Positions 10,074 through 21,287 of a stretch of DNA of 64,000 nt are shown here, piece by piece. The DNA comes from Patellaria atrata CBS 101060 (lineage: Eukaryota; Ascomycota; Dothideomycetes; Patellariales; Patellariaceae). Location: positions 669,462 through 733,461 of the forward strand of contig MU006093.1 in assembly GCA_010093705.1 (NCBI GenBank), written 5' to 3'. The notes under the pieces are model-generated. The model ran no database searches and was not told the DNA's origin. It saw only the letters and a program-made list of their open reading frames with translations. Position numbers and translations under genes: made by a program. Within the stretch, counting starts at the first letter, position 1, and the number at the start of each line of letters is the position of its first letter.

Positions 10074-11111
10074 TTACATTCCAGTAACATATCGATGCTT
10101 ATGCGTAACCTCGAGAATCCTGATTTTCATGCCAACCCTCAATTCCCCCTCTTCCCTTGGGGCGCAAAGCATTCCAAAACAAGGTTTGTATTTGATACCC
10201 TCGTCCACCCTCCGATATTTCATCAGTGTATCCCACGGCTGACGTTTATTCTTTTCAGCTGTGTCTGGATCGACGTTGGGGACCTGACATCTTGCGCACC
10301 GTGCTAAGACATCCAATGTAATGGTTTGTAACGTCGACTTCTCTTTTTCCAAACCTACAGGTGAAACTTCAAGAGTCTTCCATACGTCTTCAGTCCATGG
10401 CTTATGACCCTTGACGACAATGTTTGGGCGGAAGCGCTCAATGGTGATCTCATCTTCGCCTTGTTTCTTGAGACGAGAGTTCAGTTCCTCAATACTCTTT
10501 TCTGAACTGACTTGAACCGGTGCTAAGTCCGGAAACATGATGCTTTCAGTTCGACCTAGAAGTTTAGGTTGACCATTACCGCGAAGGACTCTAGGAGTTG
10601 GTCCTTTTCGGAAGAGTCGAACATCTTGGCCCAAGAACTCAGATATAGGTGCGGTAAGTTCAGAAGAATATTCGTAACCATCAGTTTCCTCTCCCCAAAT
10701 GATGGCTTTCGAAAGGATAGTGTTCTTATTCAGCCATTCCTCCGAGGGATGAGCTGGGATGGCGAAAAAAGATTTTGTTCCTCGAATCCTGACCGTAAGC
10801 TCATCCCTCTCTTGATCTAATCCTGTGTCGATAAGGGTCATCTTGGAGATTTGCCGAATTGTGATGAACTTGCGTTCAGCAGCCGATATAAACATCCAAG
10901 CTCGGTCAAGATCAAGGCCGGTTCTCAAAAGTTTTGCAGATGTTACTTGTATACCTCGACATGACTTGATAGGGTACAATCGCAGCTGAACGATTTCTGT
11001 TGAAGCTGGTAGCGCTATGGTGTTTTCTCGTTTCAGTAATACAGAAATACACAGAATTGAGATCAATGCTACAGCGGAGATGACCAAAAGATCCTGTTGA
11101 GATAGAGCCAT
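10074..11111 (-). CDS. MOSC-domain protein, mARC-like amidoxime reductase family
   Basis: Intronless, 345 aa from the ATG at 11111, which has A at -3 and G at +4. An upstream in-frame ATG at 11156 adds 15 residues and has weaker context. A hydrophobic helix near residues 6-27 suggests membrane anchoring, as in mitochondrial amidoxime-reducing components. A MOSC N-terminal beta-barrel domain follows (VQLRLYPIKSCRGIQV, GLDLDRAWMF), then the MOSC domain with RFRPNIVVKG and CARCQVPNVDPDTAE. In this family the Cys of R-C-x(5)-D-P-x-T binds the molybdenum cofactor; here it is about Cys275. The expected role is Moco-dependent reduction of N-hydroxylated compounds with cytochrome b5 partners, inferred from family. 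The C-terminus (FGMLCAPREEGELRVG) is complete. Confidence 0.85.
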   Translation of the reverse strand: MALSQQDLLVISAVALISILCISVLLKRENTIALPASTEIVQLRLYPIKSCRGIQVTSAKLLRTGLDLDRAWMFISAAERKFITIRQISKMTLIDTGLDQERDELTVRIRGTKSFFAIPAHPSEEWLNKNTILSKAIIWGEETDGYEYSSELTAPISEFLGQDVRLFRKGPTPRVLRGNGQPKLLGRTESIMFPDLAPVQVSSEKSIEELNSRLKKQGEDEITIERFRPNIVVKGHKPWTEDVWKTLEVSPVGLEKEKSTLQTITLDVLARCARCQVPNVDPDTAEKNKRQPWDTLMKYRRVDEGIKYKPCFGMLCAPREEGELRVGMKIRILEVTHKHRYVTGM

Positions 11112-11156
11112 TGTATGAATTTCGATACAGGCAGTCAAACAGATATGAACCGACAA

Positions 11157-11976
11157 TTTTAAATTGAAAGAAATCTCTTTATCTCAAGTAATGATAGAAC
11201 TATAACCTGTGTGTACAGTACATGCGGAGGAGATCTTTTATCTTCCTGCGATTAGCACCCTGGGGTACCTTAGGAGCTTGAGAGGCAAGCTACAACGCTA
11301 AGTCGTCATTTGTGAGAGGAAGCGCTGATTATATAAGCGCTCGCTTTTCGGTTCACCAGGTCCTCGAGGACATCTTCAGACCAGGAGTCATTGATCTGAT
11401 CACTTCGGCACCGTTCTTTGAATCCATACATGATGGTGAATGTCTTTGGTGATTGTTTTATGTGCAGCGGCTTGCTCGACTGCGTGGACATACCTTATGT
11501 ATGTAGAGACTTCCAAACAAAGATGGAAAAAGCCTTACAGACAGTGTGGATTCCTTATCGCTGACCTGTGCTTTGATCTAGCGTCGTAGGTTTGGGGCTT
11601 GATAGGGTTAAACTATATTGGAGTAGATATTATTGATATATAGTTATTTGCCAGCGACGAGGCATTCCTTCATTTAATATCAGTATTCCGTCGAGCGAAG
11701 ATAGTCAGGGGAATATTTAGCTTAATAAGGGAAATTCGGACGGAAGAACTCCGGCTATTCTTGTTTGTCGCGTCTGCGGATTTTTGGATAACTCATGCCC
11801 TGGACCTGTACCTTTCTTCCTCATATGACTCTCTGCACCCATACACCTTCAACAATCATCCACGACGTGACGAATACATTGCTCCTATTGACTCATTCAT
11901 TGTAACGCGTTCTGGAGCGATTCTAGAAGGGTAACACGATATCAAACCGCGAGTATAGGACCGGATTCCGAAAGAT
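11157..11976. other. Intergenic, divergent promoter of MOSC gene and ISWI gene
   Basis: Both flanking genes point away from this segment. No protein-like ORF; the minus-strand frame at 11306-11491 has no recognisable features. No TATA box was found near the ISWI start. Confidence 0.5.
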
Positions 11977-14900
11977 ATGGCTCCACGCGGGCGCAAGGTT
12001 TCCCCAGAGAATACCTCTGCTGAAGACGTAACAATGAACGATGCCATAGATACGAGTGGGCAAGAGGATGAAGTTGTAGGAGTGAGTACAACTCTATCAT
12101 CAAGTTATTTCTCCCCCTTGCGGGGTGTTGTCATTAATACCGTTTCCATACTGAGACATTATGGCTTTAGGGTTACCAGGACACTCCAGATTATACTGTT
12201 AGTGTGATACCTTAGATCGGCTCATGATTAATACTGATTACTTCCCAGGACTCAGACACCAACCCCAACACAACAGCTAGCAGTGTTGCTGGTGAAGCAA
12301 TTCATATGGATGGCCGCAAGCGGCGGTCAGAGGCTTTACAGTTACGAAAGAGCGTATTTGGGAAAAAGCATGATCGGCTAGGCGAATCGAAAGTATGACT
12401 GACCAGTCGATCCATTTGAAACCTGCACTAACGAAGGATTTAGGAAGATGATTCAATCCGTCGTTTTCGATATCTTTTAGGACTTACAGACCTGTTCCGT
12501 CACTTTATCGAAGCTAATCCTAACCCTAGAATCAAAGAAATCTTGGTTGAGATCGATAGACAAAATGCCGATGACGAGGCAAAAGCGAAGAAGGGCCATG
12601 CAAGAAAGGGTGGTGCGGCCGGTGAACGCCGGAGGAGGACGGAACAGGAAGAGGATGCAGAACTCCTGAAAGAAGGGAAGCGCGGGGGCACGTCAGAGAC
12701 AGTCTTCAGGGAATCGCCTGCCTTCATCAAGGGAGGAGAAATGCGCGACTATCAAGTCGCAGGTCTCAACTGGCTTATATCTCTACATGAGAACGGTATC
12801 TCTGGAATTCTTGCGGATGAGATGGGCCTGGGAAAGACACTTCAGACCATCTCATTCTTAGGCTATCTCCGCTACGTGTGCGGAATCACCGGACCGCATC
12901 TCGTTGTGGTGCCCAAATCTACTCTAGACAACTGGAAGCGAGAATTCGGAAAATGGACTCCTGATGTAAACATTCTGGTCCTTCAAGGCGCGAAAGAAGA
13001 ACGGACTCAACTTATCAATGAGCGGTTGATTGATGAAGATTTTGATGTTTGCATCACAAGTTACGAAATGATCCTCCGCGAGAAGACCCATCTCAAGAAG
13101 TTTGCATGGGAGTATATCATTATAGATGAGGCTCATCGCATCAAGAACGAAGAATCATCTCTCGCCCAGATCATTCGCCTCTTCAACTCACGGAATAGAC
13201 TATTGATCACCGGAACACCCTTACAAAATAATCTCCATGAACTTTGGGCCCTACTGAACTTTCTCCTCCCGGATGTCTTTGGAGACGCAGAAGCGTTCGA
13301 TCAATGGTTCAGCAATCAAGATGCGGATCAAGATACCGTTGTCCAGCAGCTGCATAAAGTATTAAGACCTTTCCTACTGCGACGTGTAAAGAGCGATGTT
13401 GAGAAGAGCTTGTTACCAAAGAAGGAGATCAATTTATATATTGGCATGTCTGATATGCAAGTGAAATGGTATCAAAAGATCTTAGAGAAAGATATTGACG
13501 CTGTAAATGGTGCGGGGGGAAAGAAAGAGTCCAAGACGCGCTTGTTGAACATTGTCATGCAGCTACGAAAATGTTGTAACCATCCCTATCTCTTCGAAGG
13601 AGCTGAACCTGGACCCCCTTATACAACTGATGAGCATCTCATTAACAATGCCGCTAAGATGATAATGCTCGACAAGCTATTGAAAAGAATGAAGGCCCAG
13701 GGAAGCAGAGTGTTGATCTTCTCTCAGATGAGCAGAGTCCTCGATATTCTTGAGGATTACTCTGTATTCAGAGGCTATCAGTATTGCCGTATCGATGGCT
13801 CTACTGCGCATGAGGATCGAATTCAAGCCATTGACGACTACAACAAGCCCGGTTCCGAGAAGTTCCTCTTCCTACTTACTACTCGTGCCGGTGGACTAGG
13901 TATCAATCTTACAAGTGCAGATATCGTAGTATTGTTCGATAGTGACTGGAATCCCCAAGCGGATCTTCAGGCCATGGACCGTGCTCATCGCATTGGCCAA
14001 ACGAAGCAGGTTATGGTTTTTAGGTTGGTAACTGAGAATGCTATCGAAGAAAAAGTACTTGAAAGAGCGGCGCAGAAACTTCGCTTGGATCAACTTGTTA
14101 TTCAACAAGGACGGGCCCAACAACAGGCGAAGAATGCAGCTTCCAAGGACGAACTACTAAGTATGATTCAACATGGTGCAGAAAAGGTCTTCAACTCTCA
14201 AGGCGGTACCGGTCCTATGGTTGGCGGGGAGATTACGGATGATGATATCGATGCCATCTTAAGACGTGGTGAGGAGCGTACAGCAGAACTGAGCGCAAAA
14301 TATGAGAAGCTGGGCATCGATGATCTGCAAAAGTTCACATCCGAGGGTACGTACGAATGGAATGGAGAGACTTTCCAGCCTCGCAAGAAGGAAATTGGCA
14401 TCAACTGGATTAATCCCGCGAAGCGAGAGCGCAAAGAGCAGTCATATTCTATGGACAAATATTACCGAGCCGCACTTCAAACTGGAGGTAGAACCGCTGA
14501 TACCAAACCGAGAATACCTCGCGCACCAAAGCAAGTCACTATTCATGATTACCAGTTCTTTCCCCCAGGTCTGGCAGAAATCCAAGAGAAAGAGACTGCA
14601 TGGTATCGAAAGGAGAACAATATCAAAGCTCCGCTCCCCGAAGGCGAAGAAGCAGACCTTGAATCTCGACAAGCCGAGCAAGAGCTTGACCAACGAGAGA
14701 TTGACAATGCAGAACCTTTAACGGAGCAAGAACAGGAGAAAAAGTTCGAACTTACTGAGCAAGGGTTCGCTGAATGGAACAAGCGAGACTTTCAGCAATT
14801 CATCAACGGATCCGCTAAATATGGACGCAAAAACTATGCTGGTATAGCAGAAGAAGTCGATGGTAAAAATGCCGAAGAGATCGAAGAATATGCGAAGGTC

Positions 14901-15576
14901 TTTTGGAAGCGGTATAAGGAACTTCATAACTGGGAACGCCACATCTCCATCATTGAGGAAGGAGAAGAGCGAACAAGGAAGATTGAGCATCAACAATACC
15001 TACTTAGAAAGAAGATGTCAATGTACCGTGTTCCCCTCCAGCAACTTAAGATCAACTACTCGGTGTCAACAACGAATAAGAAAGTGTACACAGAGGAGGA
15101 AGATAGGTTTTTGTTAGTCATGCTTGACAAGTATGGTGTTGACACGGAGGGTATCTATGATAAGATCCGGGATGAAATCCGGGAATCACCTCTGTTCAGA
15201 TTTGATTGGTTCTTCCTCAGCAGGACTCCTGTTGAGATTAGCAGAAGGTGTACCACGCTCCTGACCACTGTTGCGAGAGAATTTGACAGCGGAGATACTA
15301 AGATGGCTAATGGAAAGAAGCGACCAATTGATGAGGATGAAACCGAAGAGGAAGAGGTTCCAGTCAAGAAGAAGGCGAAGAACGGCGTCAAGGTGAATAG
15401 TTCCTCTCAGATGTTCGGTAGTTTTCAATAATGGATGCTAAATATTCTAGAACCCAATTGATAAGGTCAAGGCCACCAGCAAAGGAAACTCCACGACAAC
15501 TTCACGAGCTGCGAGCGTCGTCTCCAATGGTTCAGCACCACCGTCGAAGTCTAAGTTTAAATCAAAGAAGCGATAA
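11977..15576 (+). CDS. ISWI: ISWI-family chromatin remodeling ATPase
   Basis: Nuclear SNF2 ATPase that slides nucleosomes; homologue of yeast Isw1/Isw2. Exons 11977-12081, 12249-12392, 12444-15392, 15451-15576 give 1107 aa, usual for the family. Introns: 12082-12248, 12393-12443 (GTATGA..CACTAAC..TAG), 15393-15450. The SNF2 domain starts at [12 protein letters not shown]; Walker A DEMGLGKT is near residues 208-215, the DEAH box [11 protein letters not shown] near 311, the RecA2 helicase lobe from about 503 ([16 protein letters not shown]), with [24 protein letters not shown] (about 750), SANT (about 860-920) and SLIDE (about 935-1035) regions follow. The last intron was placed because its removal extends the frame into a basic tail ending [10 protein letters not shown]. 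If it is retained, translation stops at 15431. The N-terminus is acidic, followed by [17 protein letters not shown] as in other ISWI proteins. Confidence 0.96.
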
Positions 15577-16025
15577 GCTCAAATGAACACAAAGGCTTTC
15601 TCATCGGCGGTATGTTCTGTATGGTTTCCATAGGGGTTCCCGTCCTATTTGGCGTTGGTGGAGAGCAAAACAAGACAAAATGATACTTTTGTGGGGTCTC
15701 TATCTCCTCGGTTGTATGATTATCTGCATGTTTATGGGCGGTGCATTACTTGTGATGCTCATGATAGAGCTCGATTGAGAATTTACAAAGTAGAAGTTGC
15801 TATAGAAAACGCGTAAAGCAGTAACCTAAGGTATTCTCTGATCTACCGCAGAATGGTAGCGCACCCCACTTGAATCGTGCCAAGACATATGACATGCATT
15901 CAGAGAACAGCCAAACCTCGAAATCTAGCCTTACACACGATAGACGTTTCACCTTTTCCTTTGCTGTGTACTCTTCAACTCCTTCCCTAGGTCAGGATCC
16001 AGTTAACCCCAGAGAAGCCCCCAAA
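15577..16025. other. Intergenic between ISWI and GET3 genes
   Basis: This holds the 3' flank of the ISWI gene and the promoter of GET3, in the same orientation. An in-frame ATG at 15870 could extend GET3 by 52 residues, but that stretch ([18 protein letters not shown]) is not GET3-like, so it is read as 5' UTR. Confidence 0.5.
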
Positions 16026-17207
16026 ATGAGCAGCACTGCCGTTCTCAATGATGACGATGTCATGGAACCGACTCTTCAATCGGTCCTAGACCAGAAGACA
16101 TTGCGTTGGATCTTCGTTGGCGGCAAAGGAGGTGTAGGCAAGACGACCACCTCATGCTCACTGGCAATCCAGCTGGCCAAACATCGCAAATCAGTTCTAC
16201 TCATTTCCACCGATCCCGCCCATAATCTCAGCGACGCGTTCAATCAGAAGTTTGGCAAGGATGCACGGCTGGTAAATGGATTCACAAATCTGAGTGCGAT
16301 GGAGATCGATCCCAACGGGAGCATACAGGACTTACTGGCGGCCGGTGGAGAGGGTGCTGAGGATGCCATGGCGGGGTTGGGTGGGATGGGGAATATGATG
16401 CAGGATTTGGCGTTCAGCGTAAGTCTCATGGCATAGGGAGCAAGCAAAGGGGCATGGAGTTGGGAATACACAATTATTTCAGACAGAGGAGGCTGATTCG
16501 CAATCACAGATACCAGGTGTCGACGAGGCCATGTCCTTCGCCGAAGTGCTCAAGCAAGTCAAATCACTGTCCTACGAAGTCATAGTGTTTGATACCGCAC
16601 CGACGGGCCACACTCTACGGTTTCTACAGTTCCCGACCGTCATGGAGAAGGCTCTTTCGAAGCTTTCGCAGCTATCATCTCAGTTCGGCCCGATGCTGAA
16701 CTCGGTCCTCGGTGCGCGAGGCGGCCTCCCCGGCGGCCAGAACCTCGACGACGTTCTCGCAAAGATGGAGTCATTGAGAGAAACAATTGCTGAGGTCAAT
16801 GTGCAATTCAAGAACCCGGATATGACGACGTTCGTCTGCGTGTGTATCGCGGAGTTTCTGAGCTTGTACGAGACGGAGCGTATGATCCAGGAGCTGGCTA
16901 GCTATGAGATCGACACGCACGCCATAGTGGTGAACCAGTTGTTATTCCCGAAGAAGGATAATCCGTGCGAACAATGTAATGCGAGGAGGAAGATGCAGAA
17001 GAAGTACCTCGACCAGATACATGAGTTGTATGATGAGTTTTTCAACGTGGTGAAGATGCCGCTGTTGACGGAGGAGGTTAGGGGGGTGGAGAAGTTGGAG
17101 AAGTAAGTTGATTTCACCATATTTCTTTCACGCTACTTTCTTTGCTAACAACATATATCAGGTTCAGCGAAATGCTTGTAGACCCATACATACCCCCCTC
17201 GGAGTGA
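16026..17207 (+). CDS. GET3: GET3 / ArsA-type ATPase for tail-anchored protein insertion
   Basis: Cytosolic ATPase of the GET pathway: binds tail-anchored proteins and hands them to the ER receptor Get1/Get2. Exons 16026-16418, 16510-17102, 17162-17207 give 343 aa, the normal family length. Intron 1 (16419-16509) was set so that [20 protein letters not shown] is restored. Intron 2 (17103-17161) leads to a short last exon ending VDPYIPPSE. Visible motifs: deviant Walker [13 protein letters not shown] (about residues 35-46), switch I region [16 protein letters not shown], switch [17 protein letters not shown], the Met-rich/hydrophobic substrate-binding region (LGARGGLPG..), and the zinc-binding dimer motif CEQC in [17 protein letters not shown]. 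The start at 16026 follows AAA and matches the usual N-terminus of fungal GET3. Confidence 0.97.
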
Positions 17208-18633
17208 GACGGTGAGGCACTTTGAGTATCAATTCGATTTTGTACGATACCCCGATATCGCTCGCAACCTCCTGTACGACCTAGCAGAAAAGGAAGAAAG
17301 TAGAAGCCGTTGCATACCTCAGTAGTCAACTATTACTCCTCAAACTACAACACAATCCCGCTAGAACCTCCAAGTATCTACCCCTCCCGCTTCTGCATCG
17401 GCGGGTATCCAGAAAGTACCATGAGAAGCGTGCCCTACAAGGCAGCATCCTCGAACTAGTTCTAGATATATAGAGAATGACATCTACAAATAGCAATCCA
17501 AACTCAAACCACGCGCATCGCCCATTATCCGCATACTAACAAAAGTCGCACGCATTAACCTACTTCTATGATTTTACCGGCATGGGATAGGTAGTTGTAG
17601 AACATGCGTGCAACACTGTGAGTTGAATCTGCAACCCCACAATCCGCACGGGGCGTTGGCCGCTTCGCCAAAAAGCGCCTCCCCCTGTCACGTTTACAAC
17701 AGAATCGAACACCAAGCTCAAATCCCCTCGCGCCCTCAAACTAGCTCACGCTCGAACAAGCAGTGTCCTCCGTATAGTGGAGGGGAAGAAAGTCACGAGC
17801 TTTAAGCCGCGAGCTTTGACCTGCTCTTTTCGCGACGTAGAGGCGCTGCGGGTGCTAAATCGGGATGAGGGGAGGCACGAGGGACAGGGGGAAGGGGAGA
17901 CCTGCGGGGCTAAGAGGATTATATTAATGACGTCGTTGGCGCTCTGGTTCTGAAGAGCCTCGGTGAGTGAGTATTGACTTGTATAGGGTATGTGTGAATG
18001 TACTGAGGATATGATTTATGAGAGGAAATAGGGCTTTCATTATAGATTTAGAGAGTTTTATGCGCTGAGTTAAGTCCTACGGTATCGAGTGAAGGGGATA
18101 GGTGGGTGGAGTTGGATTTGGTGTTGGTGTTTTCCACTGTTGTTTATGGAGTTGCAAATCGCGGACTTCGCACCCAAGAAAGATCGACGACTTTTTTGCA
18201 AGCACCTCACCGGAAGACGGAACTATTGAATTTGCGCCGCTACAGCGCGCGCTTCGGGACGATTTCCAGGTTTCGAAGCAGGAACGAAGCCGGCCGAGTA
18301 TCAGATTCTGGCAAGGCGCCCCTAGAATATCCGGGGGAGCTTGCTAACTGCCTTTTCGATTTCGCGTGTTTATGCTGCTTAGGCTGTGCGTGACACTCGT
18401 GTTTGCCGGCTTGGACATGCATCCAAGAAGGGGTGTATTAGGACTCTGGGATGAAGATGGGAAGCTGGGAAGCTGGGGTAGCTATGGTATGGGGATAAAT
18501 AGATGCGTGGTGCCCAGGTGTTTTTGAGCGGGTGAGCGAGCGAGGTGCTTTTTGTAGTACTGAGTTTCTTTCAGCTTCAGGAGTTGACTGTTTGTGTGTT
18601 TCTTGCAACAGCTTTCTTTCGTTCATTAGAAAT
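17208..18633. other. Intergenic, no gene supported
   Basis: About 1.4 kb between GET3 and the lipase gene. ORFs at 17608-17805 and 18102-18393 (two overlapping frames) have no family signature. GGGGATAAATAG at 18491-18502, about 130 bases before the lipase ATG, may be the TATA-like element of that gene. Confidence 0.45.
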
Positions 18634-19769
18634 ATGATGGGAAAGATGGCTGCTAAAGCGCTCCTCCTCGGCCTCCTCACTGTTGTAGCGAATGCTGCTC
18701 CGGCTGTGCTTGTGAATAGAGGTATGTTACATGATAAATCTTATTTTAGGACTTGACATTGCAGAAAGAACCTTTGCTAACAATAGAGTAGCGGTTGACC
18801 AGACAACGTATAATCAGCTTGCGTTGATGGAACAGTATGCTGCCGCGGGATATTGCCCTGGGAACAACAACAGCCCCGGCACCAAGCTAACGTGCACCTC
18901 TGGCGTGTGCCCGTTAGTCGAAGCAGCAAATACAAACACAGTCATTGAGTTTCAAAAGTGAGTGATCAGCAAAATCAAAAGATAAAGAATAGTCTTGCTG
19001 ACTTGGGTACTTAGCTCTCTAGTCACTGATGTGACTGGATATGTAGCCCTCGATCACACCAACAAGCTCGTTGTCGTCTCATTCCGAGGGACTCAGTCCG
19101 TCAGAAACTACCTAGCGGATGCAATGTTCCCTGAGATCCCCACCGACATCTGTAACGGCTGTACAGCGGCTCAAGGATTCTGGCTCTCCTGGCTGGAATC
19201 AAGAGCCCGCGTTCTCGCAGCAATCGAGAGTACAGCCGATCAGTATGGGTCATACAAGATCGCGGTGACGGGCCACAGCTTAGGTGGAGCTATTGCAGCC
19301 TTCGCCGCTGCTCAGTTGAGGAACGACGGGTACAGTGTAGCGCTGGTAAGAACCCGTCAAATCCACAGGCTCTTCGAGTGAAACGTTATTAAGATGTCAA
19401 CAGTACTCCTACGGCTCACCACGCATCGGCGGCCCAACCATAAGCCAGTACATCTCTAACCAGCCCGGTGGAAACTACCGAGTGACGCACACCAACGATC
19501 TGATTCCTCGGCTCCCTCCAACTATTGCTGGCTTCCGTCACATCACTCCGGAGTACTATATCTCGTCCGGTAATAACGTTCCAGTTACTCCGGCAGATAT
19601 CACTCGATTCAACGACGACCATAATTCAGCTGGAAATGCTGGACACTTGATCCCTAGCGTCACAGCTCATGGATGGTATTTCAATTCCATCAGTGCGTGT
19701 TATCCTGGAGGTGGGATTGAGGTGAAGCGCTCGTGGATTGTTCCTGTTGATGCAGAGTTTACTGAGTAA
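18634..19769 (+). CDS. Secreted class 3 lipase
   Basis: Predicted extracellular triacylglycerol lipase or feruloyl-esterase-like alpha/beta-hydrolase. Exons 18634-18721, 18765-18957, 19015-19345, 19404-19769 encode 325 aa; introns 18722-18764, 18958-19014, 19346-19403. A signal peptide is clear (KALLLGLLTVVANAAPA); a second in-frame Met directly follows the first. The core shows VVVSFRGTQSVRNYLADA (oxyanion region), the nucleophile elbow GHSLGG with Ser182, Asp236 in THTNDLIPRLPP and His293 in AHGWYF: the full Ser-Asp-His triad of Lipase_3. Cysteine pairs (YCPG, TCTSGVCP, DICNGC) fit a disulfide-bonded secreted enzyme. It is the first of three secreted hydrolase genes on the same strand (with 21288 and 24596). 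Confidence 0.93.
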
Positions 19770-21287
19770 TGATTTGACATTTGCAAGTGCTTTGACAATC
19801 TTTCGGTATATAAAAACTGCATGGTATTCTCGGTGGTGGGCGGTACACAATTCTTCCTCCAGTGATTCCCAATTTCTTGTGTTGATCAGGCATTGTATAT
19901 AAAAATTAGCATGATCGCACCAACCAAAAAAAATAAAAAAAAATGAGACGTGTTCATAATTCATCGCTCCCATGTCGACAAGAAATCGAGAAGAGTGTCA
20001 CTTGGACTCAACTAAAATGGACTTTTGGACTAATAGATTCACCAAACAGGTACCAGAGATTGAGACAAAGTAGGCCAGTGACTTCCCAATATATTTCAAG
20101 CCCTTGCCCTTATTGTCACAGTAAAAGAATTTGAACTTTTGATAACTCTAGATATGCAGCCTTCATTCCTTTAAAACATAATGTCAACTTTCATAAGCCA
20201 CACAAATGGCACGAACGCACTAGGTGAAAGGTGAATATTCTCATGACAATAAGATCTTTAGTAACATTCGGATATGAGCGGGGTTATACTATACACTACA
20301 CGAGTACCCGGAACGTAAATCAACCCCATTCCGTAGACCTCTGACATCGCATATGTTGTACAGGAATGTTTTTACATATGGATATCAGGTTCGTTGCGCG
20401 TGCGGCTGCTCAGTCATTGATGGAATCCGTACTTAGAAGCAAACACCTATTGGACATATAATAAGGATGTCACATATTCAGATTACGGAATCTTTCTACA
20501 TGATCAGTTGTGCAATTGATAACACATCGCTTGGGTATAAGTGTTAAAGGAGTGAGAGATATGAAATCTAGAAGATGAATTTCGCTCCGAGGAGTCTGGT
20601 GCACGGGCCAATGAGGTTTGTTCTTTCTATTCTCAAGTACGACTTCCTCTTTCCGCCTCCAACATGGAATAGGAAACTCATAACTCATAGGACAACCATG
20701 TCGCGGTTCTCATAGTAAGTTATGCGCTGTTATCATCCGAACAAGTCGGTTTCTCAACTACGGCCACGCCACCAAGGCAACGAGGAGATCGGTCGAGCCG
20801 CCAATTAACAGAATCCTCCCTTGCTATCGGTTCAGATTACATTAGATTGCAGACACGGTTTTGACATCTATCATCCAATGAAACCTTGTTTCATCTTTCT
20901 GCCCATCCCGGATATGAGCGCAAATCCAGCAGAGTTTCCCTGCACCTTCTCATAGTAAACTACTGCGTACACAGAGATCTGCCCAAAAAGATGCTGCTCT
21001 ACAGGCATTTGGGACTACCGCTTATGCTTTCATCCATGTCGCTCTGGAAACATAACACAGCAACGGAAGGAGCAGGCCATGAGTCCAGGATAAAGCTTTA
21101 GCCTTGTGTAATTAATTTCATGGCGGGGAGCTCAACGAATATATATGTTTGCTGTCGCCCCAAGTCCAAGTTGGAGAGCAGCGCACTCCTTAAGGACTCC
21201 GTTTGCGTCCTTTTGCCATTGAGCGCGTCGACTGTGTGCGCACGCCTCAGTATATCTTCTTTCGCTCATTCTTAGTCTTTCTGTCCA
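19770..21287. other. Intergenic, promoter side of sedolisin gene
   Basis: About 1.5 kb with no supported gene. ATATATATG at 21138-21146 lies about 145 bases before the sedolisin ATG. ORFs at 19943, 20470 (minus) and 20886 have no signature. Confidence 0.45.

Noticed and set aside
15870-16025. N-terminal extension of GET3 from an upstream ATG
   Set aside because: The extra residues do not resemble GET3 or a targeting signal; the ATG at 16026 gives the family length.
19626-19973. 115-codon minus-strand ORF over the lipase 3' end
   Set aside because: It is antisense to the lipase exon and has no own features.
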